Assembly (NCBI GenBank): GCA_002350625.1
Contig: DEFE01000030.1
Location: 1-26,376 of the forward strand
Direction: 5' to 3'
Length of the DNA stretch: 26,376 bases
DNA from: Lachnospiraceae bacterium UBA2860
GTDB lineage: Bacteria > Bacillota > Clostridia > Lachnospirales > Lachnospiraceae
Part shown: positions 1 through 8,210 of the stretch, piece after piece
How the letters are laid out: every line of letters starts with the position of its first letter
Position numbering within the stretch: position 1 is the stretch's first letter
The notes under the pieces: model-generated
Databases searched by the model: none
Told to the model about the DNA's origin: nothing
Seen by the model: the letters and a program-made list of their open reading frames with translations, nothing else
Translations under genes and position numbers: made by a program

Positions 1-30
1 GTGCGGAGCACACTTTTTTATTTCCCGCAG

Positions 31-59
31 TTGCAAATTCCAAGAATATAGTTTATACT
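31..59 (+). promoter_or_regulatory. predicted sigma-A promoter for the iron operon
   Basis: TTGCAA at 31-36 and TATACT at 54-59 are separated by 17 bases, a good match to the vegetative consensus. It lies about 100 bases upstream of the first gene, in an AT-rich stretch (1-166) with no gene. I looked for a Fur-like or DtxR-like palindrome here and saw no convincing one, so iron control cannot be read from the sequence. Confidence 0.5.
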
Positions 60-166
60 ATCCGATGTTAAAGAGGTTTAATAATAATTCAAATAGCAAA
101 ATCGCAGTTGAAAAGCATTAATATTCGTCAGGTGCAACTTATAACGCGGACTTGAGGAGGACAAAG

Positions 167-742
167 ATGATTAAGAAATGGATGCTTTCGGTGATGGTGG
201 TCTGCCTGCTGGGTGCAGGGGCGGTATCTGCCGCAGAAACCGGGGAGAGCGAAGCTGTGGAAGCCGGCGCTGTGGAAGCCGAAACCGGGGAAGCCGGGAA
301 TGAGGAAACCGGGACTGAGGAAGTCGAGGCAGTTACCCATGCGTCTGTGACGGATTACTACGGCGATTTCGGCCTTTCGGGGGACGCGCTGATGGAAGCG
401 GTCAATACGCCGGCCGGCTCCTATGTGATTGCAACGGTCAACGAGGACGGAACGCCGCAGCTGGGATTTTTCGTCTATTCCATGATGAAGGAGGGAGACA
501 CGTACTATCTGGCTTTGGGACTTGCCGAGAACCAGACGCGCGAAAACCTCGAAAGAACCGGTGAGGCGATGGCCATCTACGCGGCGAATCCCGGGAAGGA
601 CGCCGATGCGCAGTACGCCGTCTCCGGCGCGCGGATGTCTCTTAAGCTGGTCACGGACGAAAAGCTGGCCGAGAAGCTGAATACCGCCGGCTACGACACG
701 ACGATGTTCTGCGAGGTGGAATGGGCTAAGCCGCTCGGTTAA
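167..742 (+). CDS. secreted pyridoxamine 5'-phosphate oxidase-like (split-barrel) protein
   Basis: A 191-residue protein starting at ATG 167, chosen because GAGGAGG at 154-160 sits at proper spacing. The N-terminus is a signal peptide (MIKKWM, hydrophobic core, AxA-type cleavage near VSA-AET). Next comes a low-complexity Glu/Ala/Gly/Thr linker of about 40 residues with GETGEAG-like repeats. The last ~130 residues resemble the PNPOx-like split beta-barrel fold, which binds flavin or heme in known relatives: a DYYGDFG start, then the ATVNEDGTPQLGFF strand pair typical of the family. It is the first gene of the iron-uptake block, 53 bases before the FTR1 permease. I infer an extracytoplasmic flavin or redox role beside the transporter; the substrate is unknown. 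The fold is reasonably sure, the function is not. Confidence 0.65.
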   Translation: MIKKWMLSVMVVCLLGAGAVSAAETGESEAVEAGAVEAETGEAGNEETGTEEVEAVTHASVTDYYGDFGLSGDALMEAVNTPAGSYVIATVNEDGTPQLGFFVYSMMKEGDTYYLALGLAENQTRENLERTGEAMAIYAANPGKDADAQYAVSGARMSLKLVTDEKLAEKLNTAGYDTTMFCEVEWAKPLG

Positions 743-795
743 TCCGGCACCGGCTTAAAGGAAAAGAGAATGACCGCGGAAAGAGAGTTACGAAA

Positions 796-2616
796 ATGGC
801 AAAAAGAAGTCAACGTGTTCTGCTGAAAAAAAGCGTCCTGCTGTCCTTCATGCTTCTTGCGATGCTGGCAAACAGCTTCGCGGCGGTCTTCGCCGCGGAA
901 GAAGCGGCGGCGGGAGAAAGGGGCCGCTGGGGAGAGGCGGCGGATGAGATCGACAAATACCTGGACGCGGGGTTTGAGTACTACCTGGAGGGCGACACCG
1001 AAAACGCTTACAACTCCGTAAGCGACGCATATTTCCGCGTCTATGAAGTCACCGGCTTCGAGAGACAGACCATGAGCTATATCTCCGGAAACCGGAAAAA
1101 TGCGGTCGAGATGCAGTTCTCCGCGTGCAAGGCGAACGTGAAGAAGGAGGAGCTTGACGAGGGCACAAAAACCAAGGTCCGGGAATCTTTGCTGAAGCTG
1201 AAGAACATGATCCGCGAGGACGGCAATAAGCTGGCGCAGATGGCCGGAGAGCCGGAGACGGAGACGACGTATTATCTGCACGACGAAGCGGTGGCCGAGG
1301 ATCCCTACGCGGATCTCAGGGCCGACCCGGACGCAGCGGTTCTGTACGACGACTGGTACGAACCGGCGACGCTGGTCAAAGAAACGCTCGACACGGCTTA
1401 CATGGGCTACCTGGATAAGGACTTCGCGCTGGCGCTTGATAATGTCAATACGGCCTATTACGCCATTTACGAAGAATCCGGCCTCAGCCACAAGATCTAC
1501 ACGGACCTGTCCATAGAAGAGCGCGAGAAGATGGACGCGCATTTTGCGAGCCTTCGCAGCCTGATCGGACAGGGCGAGGAAAAGTACCAGAAAAATAAAT
1601 ACCGGACCAGCACGGACAAGGCGAAAAATGACATCCTGAAGCTGGCGAAAAAGATCGACGAGAAGGAAGCGGAGGCAAAAGCGGCAGAGGGAGACGCGGA
1701 AGAAGCGGCGGCTGAAGAAACCGCAGAAGCCGAGCCTCAAGAGCAGACGGATCCCCGCTGGCTCACATTCCTTGCGGCCTTCGGCATCATCGTCCGGGAG
1801 GGCCTCGAGGCCATCCTGGTGATCGCCGCCATGATCGCCTACCTGATGAAGTCCGGCAACCAAAAAATCCTAAAGCACGTCTACAGCGGGGCCGTCCTTG
1901 GCATCGCCGCCAGTTTTGCGGCTGCAGGCCTCCTGTTCTACCTGAAGAAGATATGGGTGGGCGCGGGCCAGAGCCAGGAGGTCATCGAAGGCGTCACGGC
2001 CCTGATCGCCGTGTGCGTGCTGTTCTATGTCAGCAACTGGATGATTTCCAAAGCGGAGGCGGCCTCCTGGAGCCGCTACATCGACGGCCGGGTACAGTCC
2101 TCCGTGGCGGCGGGAAGCGGATTTGCACTGTCGTTTACGGCATTCCTCAGCGTGTTCCGGGAAGGCGCGGAGGTTGTCCTCTTCTACCAGCCGATGCTTT
2201 CCGAGGGAAATGCGGGCATGGTCTGGGCCGGCTTCGGCGCCGGGTGCGTACTCCTTGTGTTCGTCTACCTGGCCATCACGAAGCTGTCGATCAAGCTGCC
2301 GATCAAGGTGTTCTTCACCGCGACAAGCATTCTCATGGCGGTGATGTGCGTCAGCTTCCTGGGCAGCGGCATCAAGGAACTGGCGGAAGGCAATGTCTTC
2401 GATCTGGCGCTGCGCGTCCCGGGCATCCCCGAAAATGACGTCATCCAGATCTTCGGCATCTACCCCTATCTGGAGACGCTGGTCCCGCAGATCATCCTGT
2501 CGGTGATCCTGCTCATCACATTTATGGCGGCCCATTTCAGAGGGAAGATCGATGTGCTTAAAGCAGAGCTCACACAGGGAAACAGCCGGGATACGGCGGC
2601 GGGAAATGCCCGGTAA
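796..2616 (+). CDS. FTR1-family iron permease with duplicated N-terminal extracytoplasmic domain
   Basis: A 606-residue membrane protein of the FTR1/EfeU/Cj1658 family, which imports iron across the cytoplasmic membrane. It begins with a signal peptide (core near residues 12-33). An extracytoplasmic helical region holds two similar segments, about residues 54-115 and 196-260; each has a YL-x-x-D/G-F/T-x-x-A core followed by AY-x-x-YE-x-(T/S)G. A Glu/Ala-rich linker follows (about 285-320). The membrane part carries the two hallmark REGxE motifs, REGLE at 334-338 and REGAE at 455-459, whose glutamates bind iron in characterised relatives. The next gene is a P19-type iron protein, which supports an iron substrate. 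The start is ATG 796; its Shine-Dalgarno (GAAAGAGAG) is weak, consistent with coupling to the upstream gene. Confidence 0.9.
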   Translation: MAKRSQRVLLKKSVLLSFMLLAMLANSFAAVFAAEEAAAGERGRWGEAADEIDKYLDAGFEYYLEGDTENAYNSVSDAYFRVYEVTGFERQTMSYISGNRKNAVEMQFSACKANVKKEELDEGTKTKVRESLLKLKNMIREDGNKLAQMAGEPETETTYYLHDEAVAEDPYADLRADPDAAVLYDDWYEPATLVKETLDTAYMGYLDKDFALALDNVNTAYYAIYEESGLSHKIYTDLSIEEREKMDAHFASLRSLIGQGEEKYQKNKYRTSTDKAKNDILKLAKKIDEKEAEAKAAEGDAEEAAAEETAEAEPQEQTDPRWLTFLAAFGIIVREGLEAILVIAAMIAYLMKSGNQKILKHVYSGAVLGIAASFAAAGLLFYLKKIWVGAGQSQEVIEGVTALIAVCVLFYVSNWMISKAEAASWSRYIDGRVQSSVAAGSGFALSFTAFLSVFREGAEVVLFYQPMLSEGNAGMVWAGFGAGCVLLVFVYLAITKLSIKLPIKVFFTATSILMAVMCVSFLGSGIKELAEGNVFDLALRVPGIPENDVIQIFGIYPYLETLVPQIILSVILLITFMAAHFRGKIDVLKAELTQGNSRDTAAGNAR

Positions 2617-2710
2617 AGATCCATAAGGTATCCCGGGGCGGCGCTCCCCGCAGCGGCCGCCTCTGGACATAAAAGCAGCATTTGTGAAAAAACATTTGGA
2701 GGAGTAAGAC

Positions 2711-3262
2711 ATGAAAAAAGTATTAGCAATGCTTCTGGCCGGCACGATGATGCTCGGCATTCCGACCTTAGCTTACGCTGAAGACGCAGGATTTGATGAA
2801 TATGAGCTGGGCGTCGAAGGAGAACAGGACGTGGATTTCATGACGATGAGCATGGTCTATTTCCAGCCGGTGGACATGGCTCCTTCGGATCAGGCGACGC
2901 CGAAGGAAGGCGCTGATCTCCATATCGAAGTCGACCTGACGGCAAACGAGAATCCCTACAGCTTCCCGGTCGACGGATGGGTGCCGTATCTGAGCATCGA
3001 TTACACGATCTACAAAGCGGGGACAGACGAAGAAGTCCTGACCGGATCCATGATGCCTATGGCCGCTTCCGACGGCCCGCATTACGGCAACAACATCGCG
3101 CTCGCAGAGGGTGAGTACGACATCAAGCTGAGCATCAAGAGCCCTGCCGAGAACGGTTATCTGCTGCATGTCGACTCCGAGACGGGCGTTGAAGCGGACG
3201 GCTTCTGGGAAGAGCCGCTTGAAGCGACATGGACCGGATGGAACTTCGTCAAGGAGTGGTAA
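2711..3262 (+). CDS. P19/Tpd-type periplasmic iron-binding protein
   Basis: A 183-residue secreted protein of the iron transport P19/FetP/Tpd family (Pfam Iron_transport). A signal peptide (MKKVLAMLLAG through AYA) precedes a compact beta-rich domain. Family hallmarks are DLHIEVDL, the VPYLSIDYTI strand and MPMAASDGPHYGNNIAL, which hold the His and Met ligands used for Cu/Mn/Fe in characterised P19 proteins. The start ATG 2711 has GGAGGAG just upstream. In Campylobacter and E. coli Fet systems P19 works with an FTR1 permease, the gene directly upstream here. It probably captures iron outside the membrane and hands it to FTR1. A strong terminator-like hairpin lies between it and the next gene. 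Confidence 0.9.
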   Translation: MKKVLAMLLAGTMMLGIPTLAYAEDAGFDEYELGVEGEQDVDFMTMSMVYFQPVDMAPSDQATPKEGADLHIEVDLTANENPYSFPVDGWVPYLSIDYTIYKAGTDEEVLTGSMMPMAASDGPHYGNNIALAEGEYDIKLSIKSPAENGYLLHVDSETGVEADGFWEEPLEATWTGWNFVKEW

Positions 3263-3305
3263 AAGAGAACTCTTTTTACCTGATGAACGTGCCAGAATGA
3301 GATCT

Positions 3306-3350
3306 GCTGACATGCGATACGCGGGGTATCCCATGTCAGCTTTTCTTCTT
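3306..3350 (+). terminator. Rho-independent terminator or attenuator inside the iron operon
   Basis: GCTGACATG at 3306-3314 pairs with CATGTCAGC at 3332-3340. After one C-C mismatch the stem continues with GATAC/GTATC around a GCGGG loop. TTTTCTTCTT (3341-3350) follows directly. This is a textbook intrinsic terminator between the P19 gene and the DUF2318 gene, so the downstream genes are probably expressed at a lower level or by read-through. A shorter imperfect hairpin (GGTAAAAGAG / CTCTTTTTACC, 3258-3280) overlaps the P19 stop codon. Confidence 0.75.
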
Positions 3351-3391
3351 GTGAGTCAGAGATAAACACGCGCTTATGGAGGAGGTTGACT

Positions 3392-4678
3392 TTGCTAAAG
3401 TACATCTGGATGGTCATCCAGGATCTGTTTGTTGCAGTGAGCCTGACGGCTCTCATGCATGCGCTCTTAAGGACATACTTCCGGGAGACGGGGCTTAAAA
3501 TACACCGCGCAGGGATCGCCGCCGGCGTCATCGCTTCAGTCATTCTGGCCATCGTGAAGAACACGACCAATAAGATTGTCTCCAGCCGCTGGAATCACAA
3601 GATCTATCTGGTCATTGTCCTTTTCACGCTTCTCTTCCTGCTGTCTCTTCTGCTTGCGGGCAGAAAGAAACAGGAGACGGGCGGGGGCGGAAAGCTGATC
3701 TGCTTCTTCGGGACGGGGCTCACAGCTGTCTGGATTTTTTACGCGCTGCCCGGAAGCATCGCCTATCCGTTCACCTTCAACACCATGGGCAACGGGTACC
3801 TGTCCTGGTACTTTTTCTCGCGCCTCATCGGATGGCTCCTCGGATATCTGATTCTTCTTATCTATGCGTATCTGCTCGCAAAATGCGCGTTCGGAATCAG
3901 ACGAAAATGCCTCCCTGCGGCAGTTCTTGTCATCAGCGCCGCGGCAAACGCCTTTTACTGCATCTGCCGCTTCTTTGTGCCGTGGGTCAACCGCGCGAAG
4001 TGGCTGCACTGGCCGGCCGCCTATGACAGAGACCGCCACGGGTGGGCGGGAGCGCTGGTGCGCTTCAGCTCCGCGCATGCGATGCTGTTTATCTGGATCA
4101 CGGCGGCGCTTGTCCTCGTTCTCCTTCTCGTCTTTTTTGCAGAGAACACCCGCGTGACAGAACCGTACGACAACCCGGCGCAGCACAGGAAGCTGCGGGC
4201 CCGGAACCGCTCGAGGCGGAGACAGGCAGCGGGGCTTCTCGTCACGCTTGCGCTCTCCGTGATCAGCATGAGCGTCGTCAAGGCGTATGACACAAGGGAA
4301 GTGGCTCTGTCGGAGCCGGAGACCTACGTTGTGGAAGAGGACCGGATCCTGATCCCGATGGAAGACGTCAGCGACGGCCACCTGCACCGCTTTGAATTCA
4401 GGACAAATAACGACGTGAACGTGCGTTGGATTGTCGTGAAAAAGCCCGGGAGCGCTTCGTTCGGCGTCGGCCTCGACGCCTGCGAGGTCTGCGGAAACGC
4501 CGGCTACTACGAGAATAACGGCAGGGTGATCTGCAAAAGATGCGACGTCGTCATGAACATCAACACGATCGGCTTCAAGGGAGGCTGCAACCCGATTCCG
4601 CTGTCCTACGAGGTGGAAGGCGGAAATCTGGTCTTTGCCATCAGCGACCTGGAAGACGGTGAGCGGGAATTCAGGTGA
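3392..4678 (+). CDS. DUF2318 Fe-S-like membrane protein of the P19 iron system
   Basis: About 428 residues. The first ~290 hold multiple hydrophobic membrane segments; a C-terminal extracytoplasmic DUF2318 domain follows (about 305-428). That domain has CxxC at 364-367, CxxC at 381-384 and a further Cys at 399 in GGCNPIPL, consistent with a metal or Fe-S cluster. Homologues (Cj1660 type) sit beside P19 and FTR1 in iron loci. A role in electron transfer or metal handling on the outer face is inferred, not proven. TTG 3392 is preferred over TTG 3386, because GGAGG (3381-3385) directly abuts 3386 but is six bases from 3392. Confidence 0.8.
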   Translation: MLKYIWMVIQDLFVAVSLTALMHALLRTYFRETGLKIHRAGIAAGVIASVILAIVKNTTNKIVSSRWNHKIYLVIVLFTLLFLLSLLLAGRKKQETGGGGKLICFFGTGLTAVWIFYALPGSIAYPFTFNTMGNGYLSWYFFSRLIGWLLGYLILLIYAYLLAKCAFGIRRKCLPAAVLVISAAANAFYCICRFFVPWVNRAKWLHWPAAYDRDRHGWAGALVRFSSAHAMLFIWITAALVLVLLLVFFAENTRVTEPYDNPAQHRKLRARNRSRRRQAAGLLVTLALSVISMSVVKAYDTREVALSEPETYVVEEDRILIPMEDVSDGHLHRFEFRTNNDVNVRWIVVKKPGSASFGVGLDACEVCGNAGYYENNGRVICKRCDVVMNINTIGFKGGCNPIPLSYEVEGGNLVFAISDLEDGEREFR

Positions 4679-4696
4679 GACTAAAGGAGAATACGT

Positions 4697-5992
4697 ATGC
4701 TGTTTAAAATGATCCGGGGCGTGCTCTATCACCAGAGAGCCAAGATGCTGCTCATCGCCTTCACGATTGTCCTCGGGACGTCTCTGGCGACGGGCATGCT
4801 GAACGTCATGTGGGACGTGGGCGACAAGGTGAATCAGGAACTGAAGACTTACGGGGCCAATATCACGGTAAAGCCCAAGGATGCATCCCTTCTTACGGAT
4901 ATCTACGACGTGGGCGAGGGAGAGCAGCTCAGCGAGGCCTATCTGAACGAAGAGGACCTGCCGAAGCTCAAGACGATCTTCTGGGCCTTTAACATCGTAG
5001 ACTTTACGCCCTTCCTGGAAGCGGACGCAAGTCTTCCGGACGGGACGGACGCGAAGATCGTCGGCACCTGGTTCAATCATCATCTGTCCCTTCCGACGGG
5101 AGAGGAGCTGGACGCCGGCATCGCCGGCATGCGCTCCTGGTGGGACGTGACCGGGGGAAACTGGCTGGACGAGTCGGAGCCGTCCGCGGCGTCTTCCGTC
5201 ATGGTCGGCACATTGCTCGCGGAAGAGAAGGGCTGGAAGATCGGCGACGAGATTACACTTGCCGGCTCCGCGAAGGAGATGACGGCGACGGTCGCCGGGA
5301 TCTATGACGCCGGCGGGGACGAGGACCTTGAGATCTATGCGCCGCTCGATCTCGTGCAGGCGCTGACGGACCGGGAAGGAAAGGTGGACAGGATCGAAGT
5401 TTCGGCGCTCACGACGCCGGACAATGAGCTGGCCCAGCGGGCCGCGAAAAATCCGTCGGCCTTGAGCAGCCGCGACTATGAGACCTGGTACTGCACCGCG
5501 TATGTGAGCGCGATCTGCTATCAGATCCAGGAAGCAATCCCGAACGCGTCGGCAGCTGCGGTGCGTCAGGTCGCGGAAAGTGAGGGAACCATTCTCGACA
5601 AGACGCAGCTCCTTATGCTCCTGATCACGGCGCTCAGCCTCATCGGAGCGGCGCTCGGCATCAGCAATCTGGTGACGGCGAGCGTGATGGAGCGGTCCAT
5701 GGAAATCGGCCTCCTGAAAGCGATCGGCGCCAGAGACCGGTCCATCACCTTCGTCATCATGGTCGAAATTCTCGTCACGGCGCTGATCGGCGGGGTGGCC
5801 GGATATTTTCTCGGCTTCGGCTTTGCCCAGCTGATCGGGCAGAGCGTCTTCGGATCGGCGATCGAGATGAAGCTCAAGGTGATTCCCATCGTGGCGGCCC
5901 TGATCACACTGGTGACGCTTGCGGGAAGCCTTCCGGCGATCCGCATGGTTCTGAGACTGCGCCCGGCTGAGGTGCTGCATGGAGGACAATAA
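4697..5992 (+). CDS. MacB/FtsX-type ABC transporter permease (first)
   Basis: A 431-residue permease with one N-terminal membrane helix (about 13-33), a large extracytoplasmic domain (about 35-290) and three C-terminal helices, the usual MacB/FtsX layout. The core motif is VMERSMEIGLLKAIGA, with the tail LRLRPAEVLHGG. It corresponds by position and type to Cj1661 of the Campylobacter p19 locus. ATG 4697 follows AAAGGAG. It probably pairs with the next permease and the ATPase at 7497. The substrate is unproven; context suggests handling of iron, redox partners or a small ligand outside the membrane. Confidence 0.85.
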   Translation: MLFKMIRGVLYHQRAKMLLIAFTIVLGTSLATGMLNVMWDVGDKVNQELKTYGANITVKPKDASLLTDIYDVGEGEQLSEAYLNEEDLPKLKTIFWAFNIVDFTPFLEADASLPDGTDAKIVGTWFNHHLSLPTGEELDAGIAGMRSWWDVTGGNWLDESEPSAASSVMVGTLLAEEKGWKIGDEITLAGSAKEMTATVAGIYDAGGDEDLEIYAPLDLVQALTDREGKVDRIEVSALTTPDNELAQRAAKNPSALSSRDYETWYCTAYVSAICYQIQEAIPNASAAAVRQVAESEGTILDKTQLLMLLITALSLIGAALGISNLVTASVMERSMEIGLLKAIGARDRSITFVIMVEILVTALIGGVAGYFLGFGFAQLIGQSVFGSAIEMKLKVIPIVAALITLVTLAGSLPAIRMVLRLRPAEVLHGGQ

Positions 5993-5995
5993 AGA

Positions 5996-7492
5996 ATGAC
6001 AAAACGCAGAATGTTCCTTCGGATGATCACTGCGTCGCTGCTTCGGAGACGCTCGCGCATGCTGATCGCGCTGCTTTCCATCGCGGTGGGCGCGACGATT
6101 CTGTCGGGCCTCGTCACGATCTACATCGACGTCCCGCGGCAGATGGGCGCGCAGTTCAGATCCTATGGCGCCAATATGATTCTCCTGCCGAAAGAGGGGA
6201 CGCATATGACGGCGGAGAGCCTTCAGGAGGTGCTCGGCGTGATTCCTGAGGCGGAGATCGTCGGCGCGTCGCCGTACCGGTATGTCCGGCTCGATATGCC
6301 GTCGAGACAGCAGTCCTTTATCACGGCGGGAACCGAGTTTTCCCAGGTGCAAAAGACAAGTCCCTACTTCAGCGTGGAGGGCGCTTACCCCGAAAAGACG
6401 CGCGAAGTCCTGGTCGGAAAAGAGATCGCCGAGACACTGGGCATTAAGACGGGCAGCTCGATCGAGCTTCATTACAAGACGTCCGGAACAGCCGGACAGG
6501 GGCAGGCGGCGGACGCGGCGGCCGGGGAGACGCTTACCGGGAGCGCGGAAGGCTTCAACAAAGTCATTGTGACGGCCGATCTCGTCCTCGACGAAGAGGG
6601 GAAGATTGCTTCCGTCAGCGTGGACGCAGCCTCCCAGACGCCCGGGATCGGATCCCTCGTGGGCACGGACCGGCAGTTCCTTGATCAGTTTATCGGGAAG
6701 AAGCTGCCGCTTTCGCTCTCAAACACGGCGTCCGGTGAAGACGCGGCGGATGAGGACCACGTCGTCGACGCGGTCACGGGAGCGACGATTTCGTCCCAGG
6801 CTGCCGTGGACGCGATGAACAATGCCGTCCTTTCGGGAGAGGCCGCGCCGGTCGAGCGGGCGGAACAGTTTACGGTCACCGGGATTCTTTCCACCGGAGG
6901 AGAGGAAGAAGGCTATGTCTATATGTCCCTGCCGGACCTTGAAAAGCTGACGGCCGACAACGCGGTCGATGTGGCGGAGCTGTCGGTCACGGCCGACGCG
7001 GAAGTGCTTGAAGAATATTGCAGGGCGGTTTCGGAAGCGAATCCGGACGTGACGGCCCGTCTGGTCAAACGGGTGACCCGGTCGGAAGCTTCGGTGCTCG
7101 GCAAGCTGCAGGCTCTGGTCTTCCTCGTGACGGTGGTCGTGCTCCTGCTCACGATGATCTGCGTGTCCACGACGATGCTCGCGGTCGTCTCCGAGAGGCG
7201 CAGGGAGATCGGCCTTCGAAAGGCGCTGGGCGCCGCCGACAACTCGATCCGGAAGGAATTTCTCGGAGAGGGCCTGTTCCTCGGCGGCCTGGGCGGCCTC
7301 ATCGGCGCGGCACTCGGCTTCGGATTCGCCCAGGTGGTCAGCGTCAATGTGTTTGGCTCGTCCATATCATTCCAGCCGCTGCTTCTGCCGGTGACTGTCC
7401 TCGTATCCATGGTCATTGCGGCCGTATCCTGCCAGATGCCGATCAAAAGAGCCGTGGCGATCGACCCGGCGATAGTGCTGAAAGGAGAATAA
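5996..7492 (+). CDS. MacB/FtsX-type ABC permease with inserted FMN-binding domain
   Basis: A 498-residue permease starting four bases after the previous stop. It has the N-terminal helix and three C-terminal helices of the family (VSERRREIGLRKALGA, tail IDPAIVLKGE). Inside the extracytoplasmic part, about residues 170-280, is an FMN-binding (FMN_bind, NqrC/RnfG-like) domain. It shows FNKVIVTADLVLDEEGKI, a DAASQTPGIG strand, FLDQFIGK and the flavinylation motif VDAVTGATISS; Thr264 is the predicted FMN attachment site. In characterised proteins this residue is modified by ApbE outside the membrane; no apbE lies in the window. The first permease lacks this domain and is 67 residues shorter. I infer that the transporter complex carries a covalent flavin for extracytoplasmic redox chemistry. 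Confidence 0.88.
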   Translation: MTKRRMFLRMITASLLRRRSRMLIALLSIAVGATILSGLVTIYIDVPRQMGAQFRSYGANMILLPKEGTHMTAESLQEVLGVIPEAEIVGASPYRYVRLDMPSRQQSFITAGTEFSQVQKTSPYFSVEGAYPEKTREVLVGKEIAETLGIKTGSSIELHYKTSGTAGQGQAADAAAGETLTGSAEGFNKVIVTADLVLDEEGKIASVSVDAASQTPGIGSLVGTDRQFLDQFIGKKLPLSLSNTASGEDAADEDHVVDAVTGATISSQAAVDAMNNAVLSGEAAPVERAEQFTVTGILSTGGEEEGYVYMSLPDLEKLTADNAVDVAELSVTADAEVLEEYCRAVSEANPDVTARLVKRVTRSEASVLGKLQALVFLVTVVVLLLTMICVSTTMLAVVSERRREIGLRKALGAADNSIRKEFLGEGLFLGGLGGLIGAALGFGFAQVVSVNVFGSSISFQPLLLPVTVLVSMVIAAVSCQMPIKRAVAIDPAIVLKGE

Positions 7493-7496
7493 ACAG

Positions 7497-8171
7497 ATGG
7501 CACTGCTTGAACTTAAGAATGTCTCCAAGATCTACGGAGACCTGAAAGCACTTAACGACGTCAGCATCTCCGTGGAGAAGGGAGAGTGGGTCGCGATCAT
7601 GGGCCCGTCCGGCTCCGGCAAGAGCACGATGATGAATATCATCGGCTGCATGGACAAGCCGTCCGTGGGCGAAGTGCTGCTCGACGGCGTGGACATCTCC
7701 AAAGAGCCGCAGAAGGTCCTGACCGATATCCGCCGGGAAAAGATCGGGCTCATCTTCCAGCAGTTTCATATGGTCACTTATCTTACGGCCGTTGAAAATG
7801 TCATGGTCAGCCAGTATTACCATTCCATGCCCGACGAGGCGGAGGCGCTCGAGGCGCTGGATCGCGTCGGCCTTAAGGAGCGGGCAAAGCATCTGCCCGG
7901 CCAGCTCTCCGGCGGCGAGCAGCAGCGCGTGTGCGTGGCGAGAGCCCTGATCAATCATCCGGAGCTGATTCTCGCGGATGAGCCCACGGGAAACCTGGAC
8001 GAGACGAACGAGAATATCGTCCTCGACCTGTTCCGCCAGCTGCACCGGGAGGGGACGACGCTGATCGTCGTCACGCACGACCCGGAGGTGGCTGAAGCCG
8101 CGCAGAGAACGATCGTGCTGGAGCACGGCCGCGTGGCGCGGGAGATCATCAACGAGAACTTTGAAGCGTAA
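7497..8171 (+). CDS. LolD/MacB-type ABC transporter ATPase (first)
   Basis: A 224-residue cytoplasmic ATPase with Walker A GPSGSGKST (36-44), Q-loop FQQFHM, signature LSGGEQQRV, Walker B LILADEPTGNLD and the switch His in VVTHD. This is the MacB/LolD/FtsE subgroup that pairs with FtsX-like permeases. ATG 7497 lies four bases after the permease stop and follows AAAGGAG. It most likely powers the two permeases immediately upstream (Cj1663-like position). Confidence 0.92.
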   Translation: MALLELKNVSKIYGDLKALNDVSISVEKGEWVAIMGPSGSGKSTMMNIIGCMDKPSVGEVLLDGVDISKEPQKVLTDIRREKIGLIFQQFHMVTYLTAVENVMVSQYYHSMPDEAEALEALDRVGLKERAKHLPGQLSGGEQQRVCVARALINHPELILADEPTGNLDETNENIVLDLFRQLHREGTTLIVVTHDPEVAEAAQRTIVLEHGRVAREIINENFEA

Positions 8172-8172
8172 A

Positions 8173-8189
8173 GCGCCGTCTGACGGCGC
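8173..8189 (+). promoter_or_regulatory. short perfect hairpin after the first ATPase gene
   Basis: GCGCCGTC and GACGGCGC are exact inverted repeats separated by a single T, starting two bases after the ATPase stop. No T-run follows, so it is not a classic terminator. It may stabilise or process the mRNA between the ATPase and the next small gene. Confidence 0.4.
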
Positions 8190-8210
8190 ACAGGATACGG
8201 AGGATTTATC

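Noticed and set aside
1..166. Fur or DtxR box before the iron operon
   Set aside because: No palindrome close to either consensus; the only symmetry, around ATAGTTTATACTAT, overlaps the predicted -10 and is weak.
739..1863. Long minus-strand open frames opposite FTR1, and similar ones at 7443-8606, 12302-13333, 17590-19128 and 20548-21696
   Set aside because: All are shadows of recognised + strand genes, with biased composition and no supporting start signals.
3536..6472. A 978-codon open frame on the minus strand
   Set aside because: It lies opposite the well-supported DUF2318 and permease genes, has no domain match, is rich in Arg/His/Asp as expected of GC-rich antisense frames, and has no ribosome site.
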